Shown in pieces: positions 9,112 through 19,248 of a stretch of 64,000 bases of DNA. Position 1 is the first letter of the stretch. Every line of letters starts with the position of its first letter. The translations under genes were made by a program, and so were the position numbers. Source of the DNA: Burkholderiales bacterium (GTDB lineage Bacteria > Pseudomonadota > Gammaproteobacteria > Burkholderiales > SG8-39); NCBI GenBank assembly GCA_014860355.1, contig JACZJV010000023.1:1-64000 (forward strand), given 5' to 3'. A model generated the notes under the pieces. It did no database searches. It was not told the DNA's origin and saw only the letters and a program-made list of their open reading frames with translations.

Positions 9112-10407
9112 ATGGGCAATTTCGTCACGCGCTTTATTCCCGCAGCCCTTATCGCGGCATTGCTAGCGACTCCGGCATTCGCCCAGCAGAAGGAAATAAA
9201 GATCGGCGTCATCTATGATTACACCGGCCCGCTCGCCGATGGCGGTTCGGCAGCGGCGGCGCAAGGAACCAAGAGCGCCATCGATATGATCAACGAAAAG
9301 GGCGGCGTAGAGGGCTACAAGATAAACGCAATCTACGCCGATGCGCAAAGCAAGGGCGAGGTGGCGATCAGCGAGACTGAACGCCTGCTCAATCAGGAAA
9401 AAGTCGATCTTATTCTGGGCGTGTACTCCAGCGGTCAATGCGTGCCGATGTCGGCCAAAGTGGACGCGGCGAAGAAGTTCATGTGGGCCACGGTCTGCGT
9501 ATCTTCCGCGGTGTTCAAGGACCGGAACTTGAAGTACGTGTTCCGGCCGCAGGTACACAGCGATCAATACGGATTCACGTCCTGCGATTTCCTGAAGCAG
9601 AACAGCCAGAAGAAGCTGGGGATCAAACCGGGCGATCTCAAAGTGGCGATCATCTACGAAGACGGACCCTATGGCGCCGGCAACGCCAGCGCAAATGACT
9701 CCTCGTGCAAGGAAATGGGCATGAAAGTGGTGCTCAAGGAAGGCTATACTGCGACCGCCCCCGACCTGTCCACCCTGGTGACCAAACTGCGCCGCGCGCG
9801 CCCGGACGTAATCCTGCACACCGGCTACAACCCCGACATCACGCTGTTCCTGCGCCAGGCGAAGGAGCAAGGCTTGAAATGGAAGGCGCTGATCGGCCAC
9901 GGCGCAGGTTATGGCCAGATCGCCAAATTGACCGAAACCTTCGGCGAGGACGTGAACTACCTGTTCAACGTCGATCCGGCGGCGGCCCAATTGCTCGACC
10001 CGAAAACGCTCAAACCGGGCATGGGCGATCTGACCAATGAAATGGTCAAACGCTACCAGGCGGTGAAGGGCCCGGGCGAAGTGCCGCCGCATGCGAGCAT
10101 GGGCTTCAACCACACGTACGTCTTTCTCACCGATGTGCTGCCGCGGGCGATCAAGAAATACGGCGGCTACGATGCCGAAGCCTTGCGCAAAGCCGCGCTA
10201 GACACCGACATTCCGGTCGGCGGCACCATCCAGGGCTACGGCGTGAAATTCCTTCCCCCTGGAAACAAGATGTCGGGGCAGAACGAACGCGCCTCGATGG
10301 TGGTGATGCAATACGTCAAAGGCAAGACATTCATTGTCTGGCCGAGTGCGATACGCACAGCCGAACCCGTGATGCCGCTGCCCAAAGGCCACGCTTACGC
10401 GCCGTAA
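9112..10407 (+). CDS. HAAT-family ABC transporter substrate-binding protein (second cluster)
   Basis: Periplasmic binding protein for the second importer. The ATG at 9112 is preceded by AGGAGG and opens a clear signal peptide ending ATPAFA-QQ; the track start at 9043 adds a non-signal extension. The mature protein begins EIKIGVIYDYTGPLADGG, a type I binding fold. At 431 residues it is longer than LivK. It has Cys at 110, 129, 158 and 199, including the ligand-pocket loop YSSGQC, so disulfides are likely. The ligand is unknown; proteins of this size class have been tied to amino acids, amides and aromatic acids. It heads the order binding protein - ATPase - ATPase - permease - permease. Confidence 0.93.
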   Translation: MGNFVTRFIPAALIAALLATPAFAQQKEIKIGVIYDYTGPLADGGSAAAAQGTKSAIDMINEKGGVEGYKINAIYADAQSKGEVAISETERLLNQEKVDLILGVYSSGQCVPMSAKVDAAKKFMWATVCVSSAVFKDRNLKYVFRPQVHSDQYGFTSCDFLKQNSQKKLGIKPGDLKVAIIYEDGPYGAGNASANDSSCKEMGMKVVLKEGYTATAPDLSTLVTKLRRARPDVILHTGYNPDITLFLRQAKEQGLKWKALIGHGAGYGQIAKLTETFGEDVNYLFNVDPAAAQLLDPKTLKPGMGDLTNEMVKRYQAVKGPGEVPPHASMGFNHTYVFLTDVLPRAIKKYGGYDAEALRKAALDTDIPVGGTIQGYGVKFLPPGNKMSGQNERASMVVMQYVKGKTFIVWPSAIRTAEPVMPLPKGHAYAP

Positions 10408-10423
10408 CGCCGCTTAGCGCCAA

Positions 10424-11173
10424 GTGCTGCAGCTAAATGGGCTGACCAAGAAGTTCGGGGGATTCACCGCAGTCAGCGGCGTGTCCTTCGAACTCGAGGA
10501 AGGGGAAATTCTCGGGCTGATCGGTCCCAACGGCTCGGGCAAGAGCACCATCTTCAATCTCATCGCCGGCATGCATGCGCCGACGGCGGGGTCCATCCGC
10601 TTTCAGGGAAAAGAAATCGGCGGCTTGCTGCCGGCGAATGTCTGCCATCTCGGAGTCGGCCGCACCTATCAGATTCCGCGGCCGTTTCGCAAACTCTCCG
10701 TCCTTGAAAATGTCGCGGTCGCGGCGTTCTACGGCCAGAACGGGCGCGTCGCCCGCTCTCTGGCCTGGCAGCATGCGGAAGAAGCGCTGGACCTGGTGCA
10801 ATTGTCTTATGCCAACCATGCGCGCGTCGACGGCCTGGGCGCGGCAGGGCTGAAGAAACTCGAGCTGGCGCGCGCCCTCGCGACCCAGCCCAGGCTGTTG
10901 CTCGCGGATGAAAGCCTGGGCGGGCTGGACGAAAAGGAGATGGACCAGGCGGGCGACATGCTCGCGCGCGTGCGCAAGGAAAAGGGCATCACCATCGTCT
11001 GGGTCGAGCACATCATGGGCGTGCTGATGCGCATCGTCGACCGATGCATCGTCCTCGACCATGGCGAGTTGATCGCGCAGGGTTTGCCGCGCGAAGTGGC
11101 ACACGACCCCAAGGTGATCGAGGTATACCTCGGCAGCGACGCAGCCGAAGTTCAGCAGCGGGTGGATGCCTGA
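10424..11173 (+). CDS. HAAT-family ABC transporter ATP-binding protein, LivG-type (second cluster)
   Basis: Cytoplasmic ATPase, 249 residues from a GTG start 16 nt after the binding-protein gene. Walker A is GPNGSGKST. The signature region is strongly diverged (GAAGLKKLELARAL) and Walker B ends LLADESLGGLD, with Ser where most family members have Pro after the catalytic Glu. The switch His is in VWVEHIMGVLM. These traits recur in LivG-type subunits. It is spaced 3 nt from the next ATPase gene, which implies one transcript. Confidence 0.93.
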   Translation: MLQLNGLTKKFGGFTAVSGVSFELEEGEILGLIGPNGSGKSTIFNLIAGMHAPTAGSIRFQGKEIGGLLPANVCHLGVGRTYQIPRPFRKLSVLENVAVAAFYGQNGRVARSLAWQHAEEALDLVQLSYANHARVDGLGAAGLKKLELARALATQPRLLLADESLGGLDEKEMDQAGDMLARVRKEKGITIVWVEHIMGVLMRIVDRCIVLDHGELIAQGLPREVAHDPKVIEVYLGSDAAEVQQRVDA

Positions 11174-11176
11174 GCC

Positions 11177-11881
11177 ATGCTTGAACTCAAATCGGTCTCC
11201 GCCGCATACGGCAGTTTCCAGGCGCTGTTCGACGTTTCACTCAAGGTGGAGGCGGGCGAGGCGGTGGCGGTGATCGGCCCCAACGGCGCCGGAAAAACCA
11301 CCCTGTTGCGCGTGATCTCCAAGCTGATGGAAGTAACTGCGGGCGTAGTCAGCATGGAGGGCGTTTCATTGAACACCGTACCGGCGCACCGCGTGATCGA
11401 ACTGGGTATCGCGCATGTGCCGGAGAACCGGCGCCTGTTTCCGCGACTGACGGTGGAGGAGAATCTGCGCATCGGCGCCTATCCGCAGGCGGCGCGCGCG
11501 CGCTATGCCGAGCGCCTGGAATTCGTCTACAGCCTGTTTCCGCGCATGCAGGAGAGGCGCGACCAACTCGCCGGGACCCTTTCAGGCGGCGAACAGCAGA
11601 TGTGCGCGATTGGGCGCGGCCTGATGTCGGGACCCAAGTTGCTGCTGCTGGACGAACCATCGGCCGGCCTGGCGCCGGTGATCGTGCAGCAGGTTTTCGC
11701 TCTGGTGCAGAAGATCCGCGCCGAAGGCTATACCGTGCTGATCGTGGAGCAGAACATTCAGCAGGTGCTTAAGGTGGTGGAGAGGGCCTACCTGCTCGAA
11801 GTGGGGCGAATAAAGATGAGTGGAAAATCCGCGGAGTTGCTCGCCAGCGACGATATCCGCCGCGCCTACATCGGACTATAG
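11177..11881 (+). CDS. HAAT-family ABC transporter ATP-binding protein, LivF-type (second cluster)
   Basis: Second ATPase of this importer, 234 residues. Walker A is GPNGAGKTT, the signature LSGGEQQMCAIGRGL, Walker B LLLLDEPSAGLAP and the switch LIVEQNIQQVL. It is the canonical LivF-type partner of the preceding LivG-type protein. The permease gene follows after 5 nt. Confidence 0.95.
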   Translation: MLELKSVSAAYGSFQALFDVSLKVEAGEAVAVIGPNGAGKTTLLRVISKLMEVTAGVVSMEGVSLNTVPAHRVIELGIAHVPENRRLFPRLTVEENLRIGAYPQAARARYAERLEFVYSLFPRMQERRDQLAGTLSGGEQQMCAIGRGLMSGPKLLLLDEPSAGLAPVIVQQVFALVQKIRAEGYTVLIVEQNIQQVLKVVERAYLLEVGRIKMSGKSAELLASDDIRRAYIGL

Positions 11882-11886
11882 AGACC

Positions 11887-12756
11887 ATGGAAATCTTCGA
11901 CGTGTTCCTGCTGGAAACGGTGCTCAACGGGCTCTTGTTCGGGGGCGTGCTCGCGCTGCTCGCGCTCGGACTCAATCTGGTGTTTGGCGTCATCGACGTG
12001 GTCTGGATCTGTTATGCCGAACTGATGATGATCGGCATGTACGCCGTATATTATCTTCATACCGTGTACGAAGTGCCGCTGCTCATCGCCATGGTCCTCG
12101 GCATCGCCGCGGTGTCGCTTGCCGGCGCGGCGCTGCACCAGTTTGTCATCCGCCCGGTGCTCGCGACCGAGCCAATCAATCAATTGCTGGTGACCGGCGG
12201 GATGCTGTTTTTCCTGCAGGCGGTGGCGACGCTCGCCTTCGGTGTCGAGTTCAAGAACCTGGGGCTGGCGCTGCCAAGCGTTACGCTGGGCGAAATCATG
12301 CTGCCGCAGTCGCGCATCTATGCCGCGGGGACGGCTCTCGTCGCTATGCTCGGCCTCGCCCTGTTTCTGAAAAAAACCTACCTCGGCACCGCCATCCGCG
12401 CCATCAGCCAGGACCGCGCCATCATGCCGCTGATGGGGGTGAACCCGAGCCGCATCTATTTGATCACCTCGGCCCTGGGCGGGGGACTTGCCGGCCTCGC
12501 AGCCTGCTTGCTGGTGCTGCAGTACGACGTGCATCCGGCCATCGGCCTGACATTCGGCCCGATCACCTTCATGGTTTGCGTGCTGGGCGGGCTGGGCAAC
12601 ATGCTCGGCGGTTTCATCGCCGCCTTTATCTTCGCGCAGCTGATTTCGATCGGTGGTTTCTTCTTTCAGATCGAATGGGGATACGTCATGGCCTTTGTGT
12701 TTTTCATCGTTATGATGTTCGTCCGGCCGCAGGGGCTGTTGGGCAGAAAGAGCTGA
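11887..12756 (+). CDS. HAAT-family ABC transporter permease, LivH-type (second cluster)
   Basis: Inner-membrane permease, 289 residues, with the LivH blocks NGLLFGGVLALLALGLNLVFG and a cytoplasmic loop AIRAISQDRAIMPLMGVNPSR. About eight membrane helices are visible. Where LivH normally reads NFAHGE this protein has VWICYAELMMIG, a divergence that supports a different ligand from cluster 1. The start is the ATG at 11887, 5 nt after the ATPase gene. Confidence 0.93.
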   Translation: MEIFDVFLLETVLNGLLFGGVLALLALGLNLVFGVIDVVWICYAELMMIGMYAVYYLHTVYEVPLLIAMVLGIAAVSLAGAALHQFVIRPVLATEPINQLLVTGGMLFFLQAVATLAFGVEFKNLGLALPSVTLGEIMLPQSRIYAAGTALVAMLGLALFLKKTYLGTAIRAISQDRAIMPLMGVNPSRIYLITSALGGGLAGLAACLLVLQYDVHPAIGLTFGPITFMVCVLGGLGNMLGGFIAAFIFAQLISIGGFFFQIEWGYVMAFVFFIVMMFVRPQGLLGRKS

Positions 12757-12793
12757 GGGCCGGTTCCATGACCACACACGACGCAAGCCCCGT

Positions 12794-13780
12794 ATGAATC
12801 GCGCTGCCTGGATCGCGATAGGCGTATTCGCCCTGCTGCCGGTGGCGGGCATCGGCGACTACTATTTGCATCTGCTGATCACGGTCATGTTGTGGTCGTT
12901 CATATACACGGGCTGGTCCCTGATGGGACGATTCGGTCTGGTGTCATTGGGCCACGGCGCGTTCGTGGGCATAGGTGCCTATGTCACCACCATGCTGTGG
13001 AACCACTACGGCGTTACGCCATGGATTGGCATACCGCTCGCCGTGCTGCTCTCGGTCATCGTATCCGTATTGATCGGCTATCCCTGCTTTCGTTTTCGCA
13101 TCACCGGACACTATTTTGCGCTGGTGACTCTCGCGCTCACCGAGGTCGTGCGCATGCTGATCGTGGCGCTGCGCGATTTCACCGGCGGCTCGCTCGGTGT
13201 GACCCCCGAAGTTGCGCTTGCCGGCGGCAGGTCGTTCTCGCTGGTCGCGTTGCAGTTCGCGCACAAGGAAGTGTTTTTCTACATCGCACTCGCATTCTGG
13301 CTGTTCGGGCTCCATGTTTGGCGCCGCATCGACGGCGGCATGATCCGTTATGCCATGGAAGCGATCAGCCAGGAAGAGGATGCGAGCGCCTCGGTGGGCA
13401 TCAATGTGACCCGCGCGAAGCTGCTCATCACCATGATTTCGGCCGCTCTTACAGCGGTAGGCGGCGCGCTCTACGGCCAGTACCAGCTTTACATCAACCC
13501 TGACACGGTGTCGGGCGTCGGCTTGTCGCTGCAGATCGTGTTCGCGGTGATAGCCGGCGGCATGTTCGTGCAGCTGGGGCCTACCGTGGGCGCTGTGTTC
13601 ACGCTGCTGCTGGCCGAAGGCCTGCGCGTCGCCGTGGGACACGAAGTGCACGGCCTGGACTCAACCATTTACGGCCTGATGCTGGTGCTCTTCATTATCT
13701 ACATGCCGCACGGGATCCTCGGCAAGGTGCTCGAAGCACGCGCGCGCAAGACCGGCGAGGCCGCTACCGCCAAAGGCTGA
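12794..13780 (+). CDS. HAAT-family ABC transporter permease, LivM-type (second cluster)
   Basis: Second membrane subunit, 328 residues, closing the K-G-F-H-M operon. LivM-type blocks are GWSLMGRFGLVSLGHGAFVGIGAY, ITGHYFALVTLALTEVVRML and the coupling loop AISQEEDASASVGINVTRAK. The Lys/Arg-rich tail after RPHGILG-like MPHGILGKVLEAR is normal. No clear T-run terminator was seen before the convergent quinone oxidoreductase gene. Confidence 0.93.
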   Translation: MNRAAWIAIGVFALLPVAGIGDYYLHLLITVMLWSFIYTGWSLMGRFGLVSLGHGAFVGIGAYVTTMLWNHYGVTPWIGIPLAVLLSVIVSVLIGYPCFRFRITGHYFALVTLALTEVVRMLIVALRDFTGGSLGVTPEVALAGGRSFSLVALQFAHKEVFFYIALAFWLFGLHVWRRIDGGMIRYAMEAISQEEDASASVGINVTRAKLLITMISAALTAVGGALYGQYQLYINPDTVSGVGLSLQIVFAVIAGGMFVQLGPTVGAVFTLLLAEGLRVAVGHEVHGLDSTIYGLMLVLFIIYMPHGILGKVLEARARKTGEAATAKG

Positions 13781-13909
13781 GCTGGGGCTTGCGGCCCTGC
13801 TCCGAGGGCCCTTTCAAGGGGCCGGTCAGGTGCAAGCGTGCTGGCCTCGCCCCTTCCCTGGTCCCCTCTGCGATCCCGCGTTTGCGCATCGGCGGGATGA
13901 ACCGGCGAA

Positions 13910-14893
13910 CTACTTCTTCACCTCCAGCATGATTTTGCCGATGTGTTTGCTCGACTCCATCAATTCGTGCGCGAGCTTCGCGTCTTTCAGCGGAAAGGTG
14001 GCGTGGATCACCGGTTTCACCTTGCGCGATTCGAGCAGTGGCCAGACTTGCTTGTGCAAATCCTGGGCGATCGCCGCCTTCTGCGCCACCGTGCGGGGCC
14101 GCAGAGTCGAACCGGTGTAGGTGATGCGTTTGATCATGATGGGCAGGAAATCCAGTTCGACCTTGCTCGGCTGCAGGAACGCGATCTGCACCAGCCGGCC
14201 TTCCAGCGCCAGCGATTTGAGGTTTTTCTCGATATAGGGGCCGCCCACCATGTCAAGAATCAGGTCCACCCCTTTCTTGTCGGTGAGTCGGGCGACTTCG
14301 GCCACGAAATCCTGTTCACGGTAATTGAACGCGGCGTCCGCCCCGATTTTTTTGCAGAAATCCGCTTTCTCCTTGTTGCCGACGGTGGTGTAGACAGTCG
14401 CGCCGAATGCCTTGCCCAGCTGAATGGCGGTGAGGCCGATGCCGCTGGAGCCGCCGTGCACCAGGAAGGATTCACCCGCTTTCAGCCGGCCGCGGTCGAA
14501 CACGTTGGTCCACACGGTGTAAAAATTTTCGGGCAAGGCGGCGGCCTCCTGCAAGGACAGGCCGTCGGGGATGGGCAGGCAATGCGGCGCAGGCACCGCA
14601 CAGTATTCGGCGTATCCACCGCCCGGTGTCAGCGCGCATATCAGGTCTCCGGTCTTCCATTGCGTCACGTCGGGCGCGACGGCGCAGATGCGCCCGGCGA
14701 CTTCGAGGCCCAAAATAGGAGACGCGCCGGGGGGCGGCGGATAACTGCCGGAGCGCTGTAACACGTCCGGGCGGTTAACGCCGGCGTAGTTCACTTCGAT
14801 CAGGACTTCACCCGCTTGCGGCAGCGGGTTCGGCCCTTCGGCCGGCTTCAGTACATCGGCGGTGCCGCCTTTACCGTGGTCTATGTAAAGCAT
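13910..14893 (-). CDS. NAD(P)H quinone oxidoreductase, zinc-free MDR family (PIG3/QOR-like)
   Basis: Cytoplasmic medium-chain reductase of 327 residues that would reduce quinones or other enone-type compounds with NADPH. The N-terminal GroES-like half has GEVLIEVNYAGVNRPDVLQRSG and lacks the zinc-ligand Cys cluster of alcohol dehydrogenases. The Rossmann half has the QOR signature FLVHGGSSGIGLTAIQLGKA. AGGAG lies upstream of the ATG at 14893. It stands alone on the minus strand, convergent with the transporter operon. Confidence 0.91.
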   Translation of the reverse strand: MLYIDHGKGGTADVLKPAEGPNPLPQAGEVLIEVNYAGVNRPDVLQRSGSYPPPPGASPILGLEVAGRICAVAPDVTQWKTGDLICALTPGGGYAEYCAVPAPHCLPIPDGLSLQEAAALPENFYTVWTNVFDRGRLKAGESFLVHGGSSGIGLTAIQLGKAFGATVYTTVGNKEKADFCKKIGADAAFNYREQDFVAEVARLTDKKGVDLILDMVGGPYIEKNLKSLALEGRLVQIAFLQPSKVELDFLPIMIKRITYTGSTLRPRTVAQKAAIAQDLHKQVWPLLESRKVKPVIHATFPLKDAKLAHELMESSKHIGKIMLEVKK

Positions 14894-15032
14894 GATAGGA
14901 ACTCCTGTTGATCATCTGTAGAAAAAATTGAAACCCTGCACCGGGGTGTCAGATCAGAGTAGAAGATGAGGGGATGCCTGCGCTAGCGCTGCATCAAAAT
15001 TGGAGGCCGGTTCAGCAATTCTGAAGCCAGCG

Positions 15033-16202
15033 CTAAGCCTTGGCGGCCAAAGTGTGCTCCACCAGATTTGCCCAGTAGCTCGCCCCTAGAGGCAATATCT
15101 GGTCGTTGAAATCATAGTTCGGGTTGTGCAGCATGCAACCACCCTCCCCTGGACCGTTCCCGACGAAAACATAGCAGCCCGCCTTGGCCTGCAACATGAA
15201 GGCAAAGTCTTCCGAGCCCATCGTCTGCGGCACCCGCAGAACGTTTTGCGGCCCGACCATGGCCTGCATCACAGCGGAGCAGATTTCGGTTTCGGGGGCG
15301 GCGTTGATTAGCGGCGGATAGCGCCGCTCATAGTGCACTTTGACCTGGGCGCCGTAAGTCGCGGCAACGCCGGCGCAAAGCTCGCGCAGGCGGCGCTCGA
15401 GCAGGTCCTGCACCTCCGGCCTGAATGCGCGTGCGGTACCGCGTACTATGGCTGCGTCCGGAATCACGTTCCAGGTATCGCCGGCGTGAATCTGTGTGAC
15501 CGTGACTACCGCGGGCTCGACCGGGTCGATGTTGCGGCTGGTTATGGTCTGCAGCGCCTGCACCAGCGCCGATGCGGCGACGATCGGGTCGACTCCCGTA
15601 TGCGGCAGGGCGGCATGGGAGCCGCGGCCGGTCAATTCGATCTCGAAGATATCGAATGAGGCCATCATCGGTCCGGCGCGCAAGCCGAACTGTCCGACCG
15701 GCATGCCAGGCCAGTTGTGCATGCCGTATACAGACTCGCACGGGAATTTCTCGAACAGGCCCTGTTCCACCATCTCGCGCCCGCCGCCCTCGTTTTCCTC
15801 GGCCGGCTGGAAAATGAAATGCACCGTGCCGTCGAAGTTCCTGGTCTGAGAAAGATACTTCGCCGCGCCAAGCAGCATGGCGGTATGGCCGTCATGGCCG
15901 CAGGCATGCATTTTTCCGTCATGCTGCGAGCGGTGGCCGAAGGTGTTTTTTTCGTGGATGTGCAGTGCGTCCATGTCGGCACGCAGGCCGATGGCGCGAC
16001 TGCCCGAACCTGCGCTAAGGGTACCCACCACGCCGGTGCGGCCCAGGCCCCGATGCACGCGCAAGCCGAATGACTCGAGCTTTTGCGCCACCAACGCGGA
16101 CGTACGCAGCTCCTCGAACGCAGTTTCCGGGTGTGCATGCACGTCGTGGCGCCATTCGGCCATCTCCGCGTGAATCTCCAAAATTTTCTCCAAAACCGCC
16201 AT
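15033..16202 (-). CDS. M20 family amidohydrolase/peptidase (hippurate hydrolase-like)
   Basis: Predicted binuclear metal hydrolase of N-acyl amino acids, 389 residues. Metal-site blocks are GLRADMDALHI, HACGHDGHTAMLLGA, QPAEENEGGG and the C-terminal MGSEDFAFML. The central dimerisation domain contains RGSHAALPHTGVDPI. GAGGA precedes the ATG at 16202. Members include HipO, indole-acetyl-amino-acid hydrolases and AmaA; the substrate cannot be assigned. The amino-acid importers upstream are a plausible but unproven partner. Confidence 0.92.
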   Translation of the reverse strand: MAVLEKILEIHAEMAEWRHDVHAHPETAFEELRTSALVAQKLESFGLRVHRGLGRTGVVGTLSAGSGSRAIGLRADMDALHIHEKNTFGHRSQHDGKMHACGHDGHTAMLLGAAKYLSQTRNFDGTVHFIFQPAEENEGGGREMVEQGLFEKFPCESVYGMHNWPGMPVGQFGLRAGPMMASFDIFEIELTGRGSHAALPHTGVDPIVAASALVQALQTITSRNIDPVEPAVVTVTQIHAGDTWNVIPDAAIVRGTARAFRPEVQDLLERRLRELCAGVAATYGAQVKVHYERRYPPLINAAPETEICSAVMQAMVGPQNVLRVPQTMGSEDFAFMLQAKAGCYVFVGNGPGEGGCMLHNPNYDFNDQILPLGASYWANLVEHTLAAKA

Positions 16203-16288
16203 TTTGTAGTCCTCTTAACGACAGGAAGCGCTTACTCAGTTGCTCCGAAATGCGGGCACATCATCAGCGACGCCCCTCCGGGCCACCC

Positions 16289-16317
16289 TCGGCAGCCGTT
16301 GCCTACGCAATTATAAT
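16289..16317 (+). promoter_or_regulatory. Candidate sigma-70 promoter for the VOC gene
   Basis: A perfect TATAAT at 16312-16317 lies 17 nt after TCGGCA (4 of 6 to TTGACA). Its position overlaps the ATG at 16316. If the promoter is used, that ATG cannot be the start and the GTG at 16346 is favoured. Confidence 0.45.
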
Positions 16318-16345
16318 GGCGCGTCCGCAATACAAGAGAGCAAAC

Positions 16346-17182
16346 GTGAGAAAACATATCAAGGGCATAGACCATGTGGTCATAGCGGCCAGTAATCTGG
16401 ACGAGGCCCAGGATACGTTTCGGCGCATGGGTTTCACCCTCACCCCACGCGGCCATCATACGCTGGGTTCGGAGAATCACTGTGTCATGTTCGGCCGGGA
16501 CTATTTCGAGCTGCTGATGGTGCCGCAGCGACTGCCGGGCCGCGAATACTATTATGACTTTGCCCGTATCGGCGACGGTCTGGCGGCGGTCGCCTTGAAG
16601 ACCGACAACGCGCGCGGCGCGTTCGGCGAACTTAGCGCGGCGGCACTTGCCCCGTCCGATCCGGTTGATTTCTCGCGCCCGGTGCAACTTTCGGGGGAAA
16701 CCAAGATTGCATCGTTTCGCATTACCCAGTTGGGGCTGGAGCAGACTCCTGGCGGACAGGTGTTTCTGTGCCAGCATTTTACCCGCGACGTGGTGTGGCG
16801 GCCCGAATACCAGACGCACGCGAATACCGCGACAGGCCTTGCCGCGCTGGCTATCGTCAGCGCGGACGTAAGCGCGACTGCCAGGGCCTACGAACGCCTG
16901 TTCGACGCCAAGGCCGAGGCTATCGGCGAGGGCTTGTTGATCGATACCGGCGACACGCCCATCGCTATTGTCGACGAGGCCGCGCTGGCGAAAAGACTGC
17001 CCGGGGTGTGGATTAGCGCGCGCCACCAGCCCTGCATGACGGCGCTATTTATCCGAGTCGCCGATCGCGACACGGTGGAGCGCATCCTGCTCGCGGGCGG
17101 GCTGCATCCGGCACGCATGCCCGATGGTTCGGTCGCCGTCGGTGCGGCCGAAGCACACGGAGTGGCGATTGTTTTCGGCTAG
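16346..17182 (+). CDS. VOC-fold glyoxalase-like domain protein
   Basis: Cytoplasmic protein of 278 residues from the GTG at 16346. The N-terminal part HIKGIDHVVIAASNLDEAQDTFRRMGF is a vicinal-oxygen-chelate half-module with metal-type His and the LGSENHCVMFGRDYFELL strand, like the Glyoxalase_3 family. A second module starts near GLAALAIVSADVSATARAYERLF. The track ORF runs back to 16070 across the divergent promoter region of the amidohydrolase and should be trimmed; in-frame ATG at 16316 is the other option. The substrate is unknown. Confidence 0.85.
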   Translation: MRKHIKGIDHVVIAASNLDEAQDTFRRMGFTLTPRGHHTLGSENHCVMFGRDYFELLMVPQRLPGREYYYDFARIGDGLAAVALKTDNARGAFGELSAAALAPSDPVDFSRPVQLSGETKIASFRITQLGLEQTPGGQVFLCQHFTRDVVWRPEYQTHANTATGLAALAIVSADVSATARAYERLFDAKAEAIGEGLLIDTGDTPIAIVDEAALAKRLPGVWISARHQPCMTALFIRVADRDTVERILLAGGLHPARMPDGSVAVGAAEAHGVAIVFG

Positions 17183-17200
17183 CGAATTCACTAAAGCCTT

Positions 17201-17245
17201 ACAGGCCATTTCAGATTTGCCGAAATGGCCCCCGACTTAGGGGAG
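17201..17245 (+). repeat. 45-bp intergenic sequence, copy A (with hairpin)
   Basis: This 45-bp stretch matches 45274-45318 without gaps at 34 of 45 positions by my alignment, sharing GGCC-x-TTTCAGA, TTGCCGAA and GACTTAG. It contains the hairpin GGCCATTTC / GAAATGGCC with a 9-nt loop. It lies between the convergent VOC and hemB genes, and a second hairpin CTGCGC / GCGCAG follows at 17273-17290. Confidence 0.55.
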
Positions 17246-17337
17246 TTATCTCCATTTTGAGCTCTTAGTTTCCTGCGCGGACAGGCGCAGAGCTGACGGG
17301 GCTTCCCCTTTCGCCCAGCCCTTGGTGCCCGGAGGGT

Positions 17338-18360
<1,023 letters not shown>

Positions 18361-18497
18361 TTATTTATCAATTAGTTACAGAAATGACCGGCTTTCACAA
18401 TTATTTCTTGAAACTTTCTTGCAAATTTGAAATCTTATCAATAGATGGCAAACGCTATCTCCCGCTTCTCCTCCCTGAGCGGGTGCCTTGACACTGG

Positions 18498-19169
18498 TTA
18501 AGGCATTTGGCCCCCGGTTTTATTCCCCTTTGACCGGGGGCTTTCTTCTTTCTTCTGTGCTTCCCTGCTTCCTTGCTTGATTCCCAGCCAGCGCCCGATG
18601 ACCTCTTCGGCTTCTTCCATCCCGTGTTTCTTGGAACTGGAAAAAAGTTGAGCGGTGTAATTGTCTGCGTATTCGAGCAGCCCCGCCTGCACTGCGCGCA
18701 GTGTCTTCAGCCCCTCCTGCCGCGAAAGCTTGTCCGCCTTGGATAAGAGCACGTGCACCGGCTTGCCCGTGGACGCGAACCAGTTCAGCATCTGACGATC
18801 GAGTGGAGTGAGCGGATGACGCGCATCCATGATGAGCACCATGCCAAAAAGTGAACCCCGCGTCTGCAGATAGGTCGAGAGCAGCTGTTCCCAATGTGTG
18901 CGCAACTCGCGTTGCACCTTGGCGTAGCCATAGCCCGGCAAGTCCACCAAGTACGCGCCGCCGGGGAGACTGAAGAAATTTATCTGCTGCGTTCGCCCCG
19001 GAGTCTTGCTGACGAAGGCCAGACGGTTATGGTCCACGAGTGTATTGATTGCGCTGGATTTGCCTGCGTTGGAGCGTCCGGCGAAGGCGATCTCCGGGCC
19101 CAGCGGCGGCGGCAGATCAGTGAGGTGGTGCGCCGTGATGTAAAACGTGGCGCCGCGGAACAACGACAT
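18498..19169 (-). CDS. engB: Ribosome biogenesis GTPase EngB (YihA/YsxC)
   Basis: Essential-type GTPase for 50S subunit assembly. G1 is [10 protein letters not shown]2 region [12 protein letters not shown]3 [10 protein letters not shown]4 LLSKADKL. At 223 residues it is slightly long because of a charged, low-complexity C-terminal tail ([15 protein letters not shown]). The last codons cover an inverted repeat GCCCCCGGT / ACCGGGGGC (18510-18541), which may double as transcript end structure. It is divergent from the cytochrome c4 gene. Confidence 0.95.
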   Translation of the reverse strand: MSLFRGATFYITAHHLTDLPPPLGPEIAFAGRSNAGKSSAINTLVDHNRLAFVSKTPGRTQQINFFSLPGGAYLVDLPGYGYAKVQRELRTHWEQLLSTYLQTRGSLFGMVLIMDARHPLTPLDRQMLNWFASTGKPVHVLLSKADKLSRQEGLKTLRAVQAGLLEYADNYTAQLFSSSKKHGMEEAEEVIGRWLGIKQGSREAQKKEESPRSKGNKTGGQMP

Positions 19170-19248
19170 CGTAGGGGAGGCCTAAAAATCAGCAAACTCA
19201 GATAGAATATCAGCTTTTCAGCCATATCCTGCTTCGAGGAGCCTGAGC

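Noticed and set aside
18510-18541. Inverted repeat GCCCCCGGT/ACCGGGGGC as an engB terminator
   Set aside because: It lies inside the last codons of engB and has no T run; an end-structure role cannot be supported.
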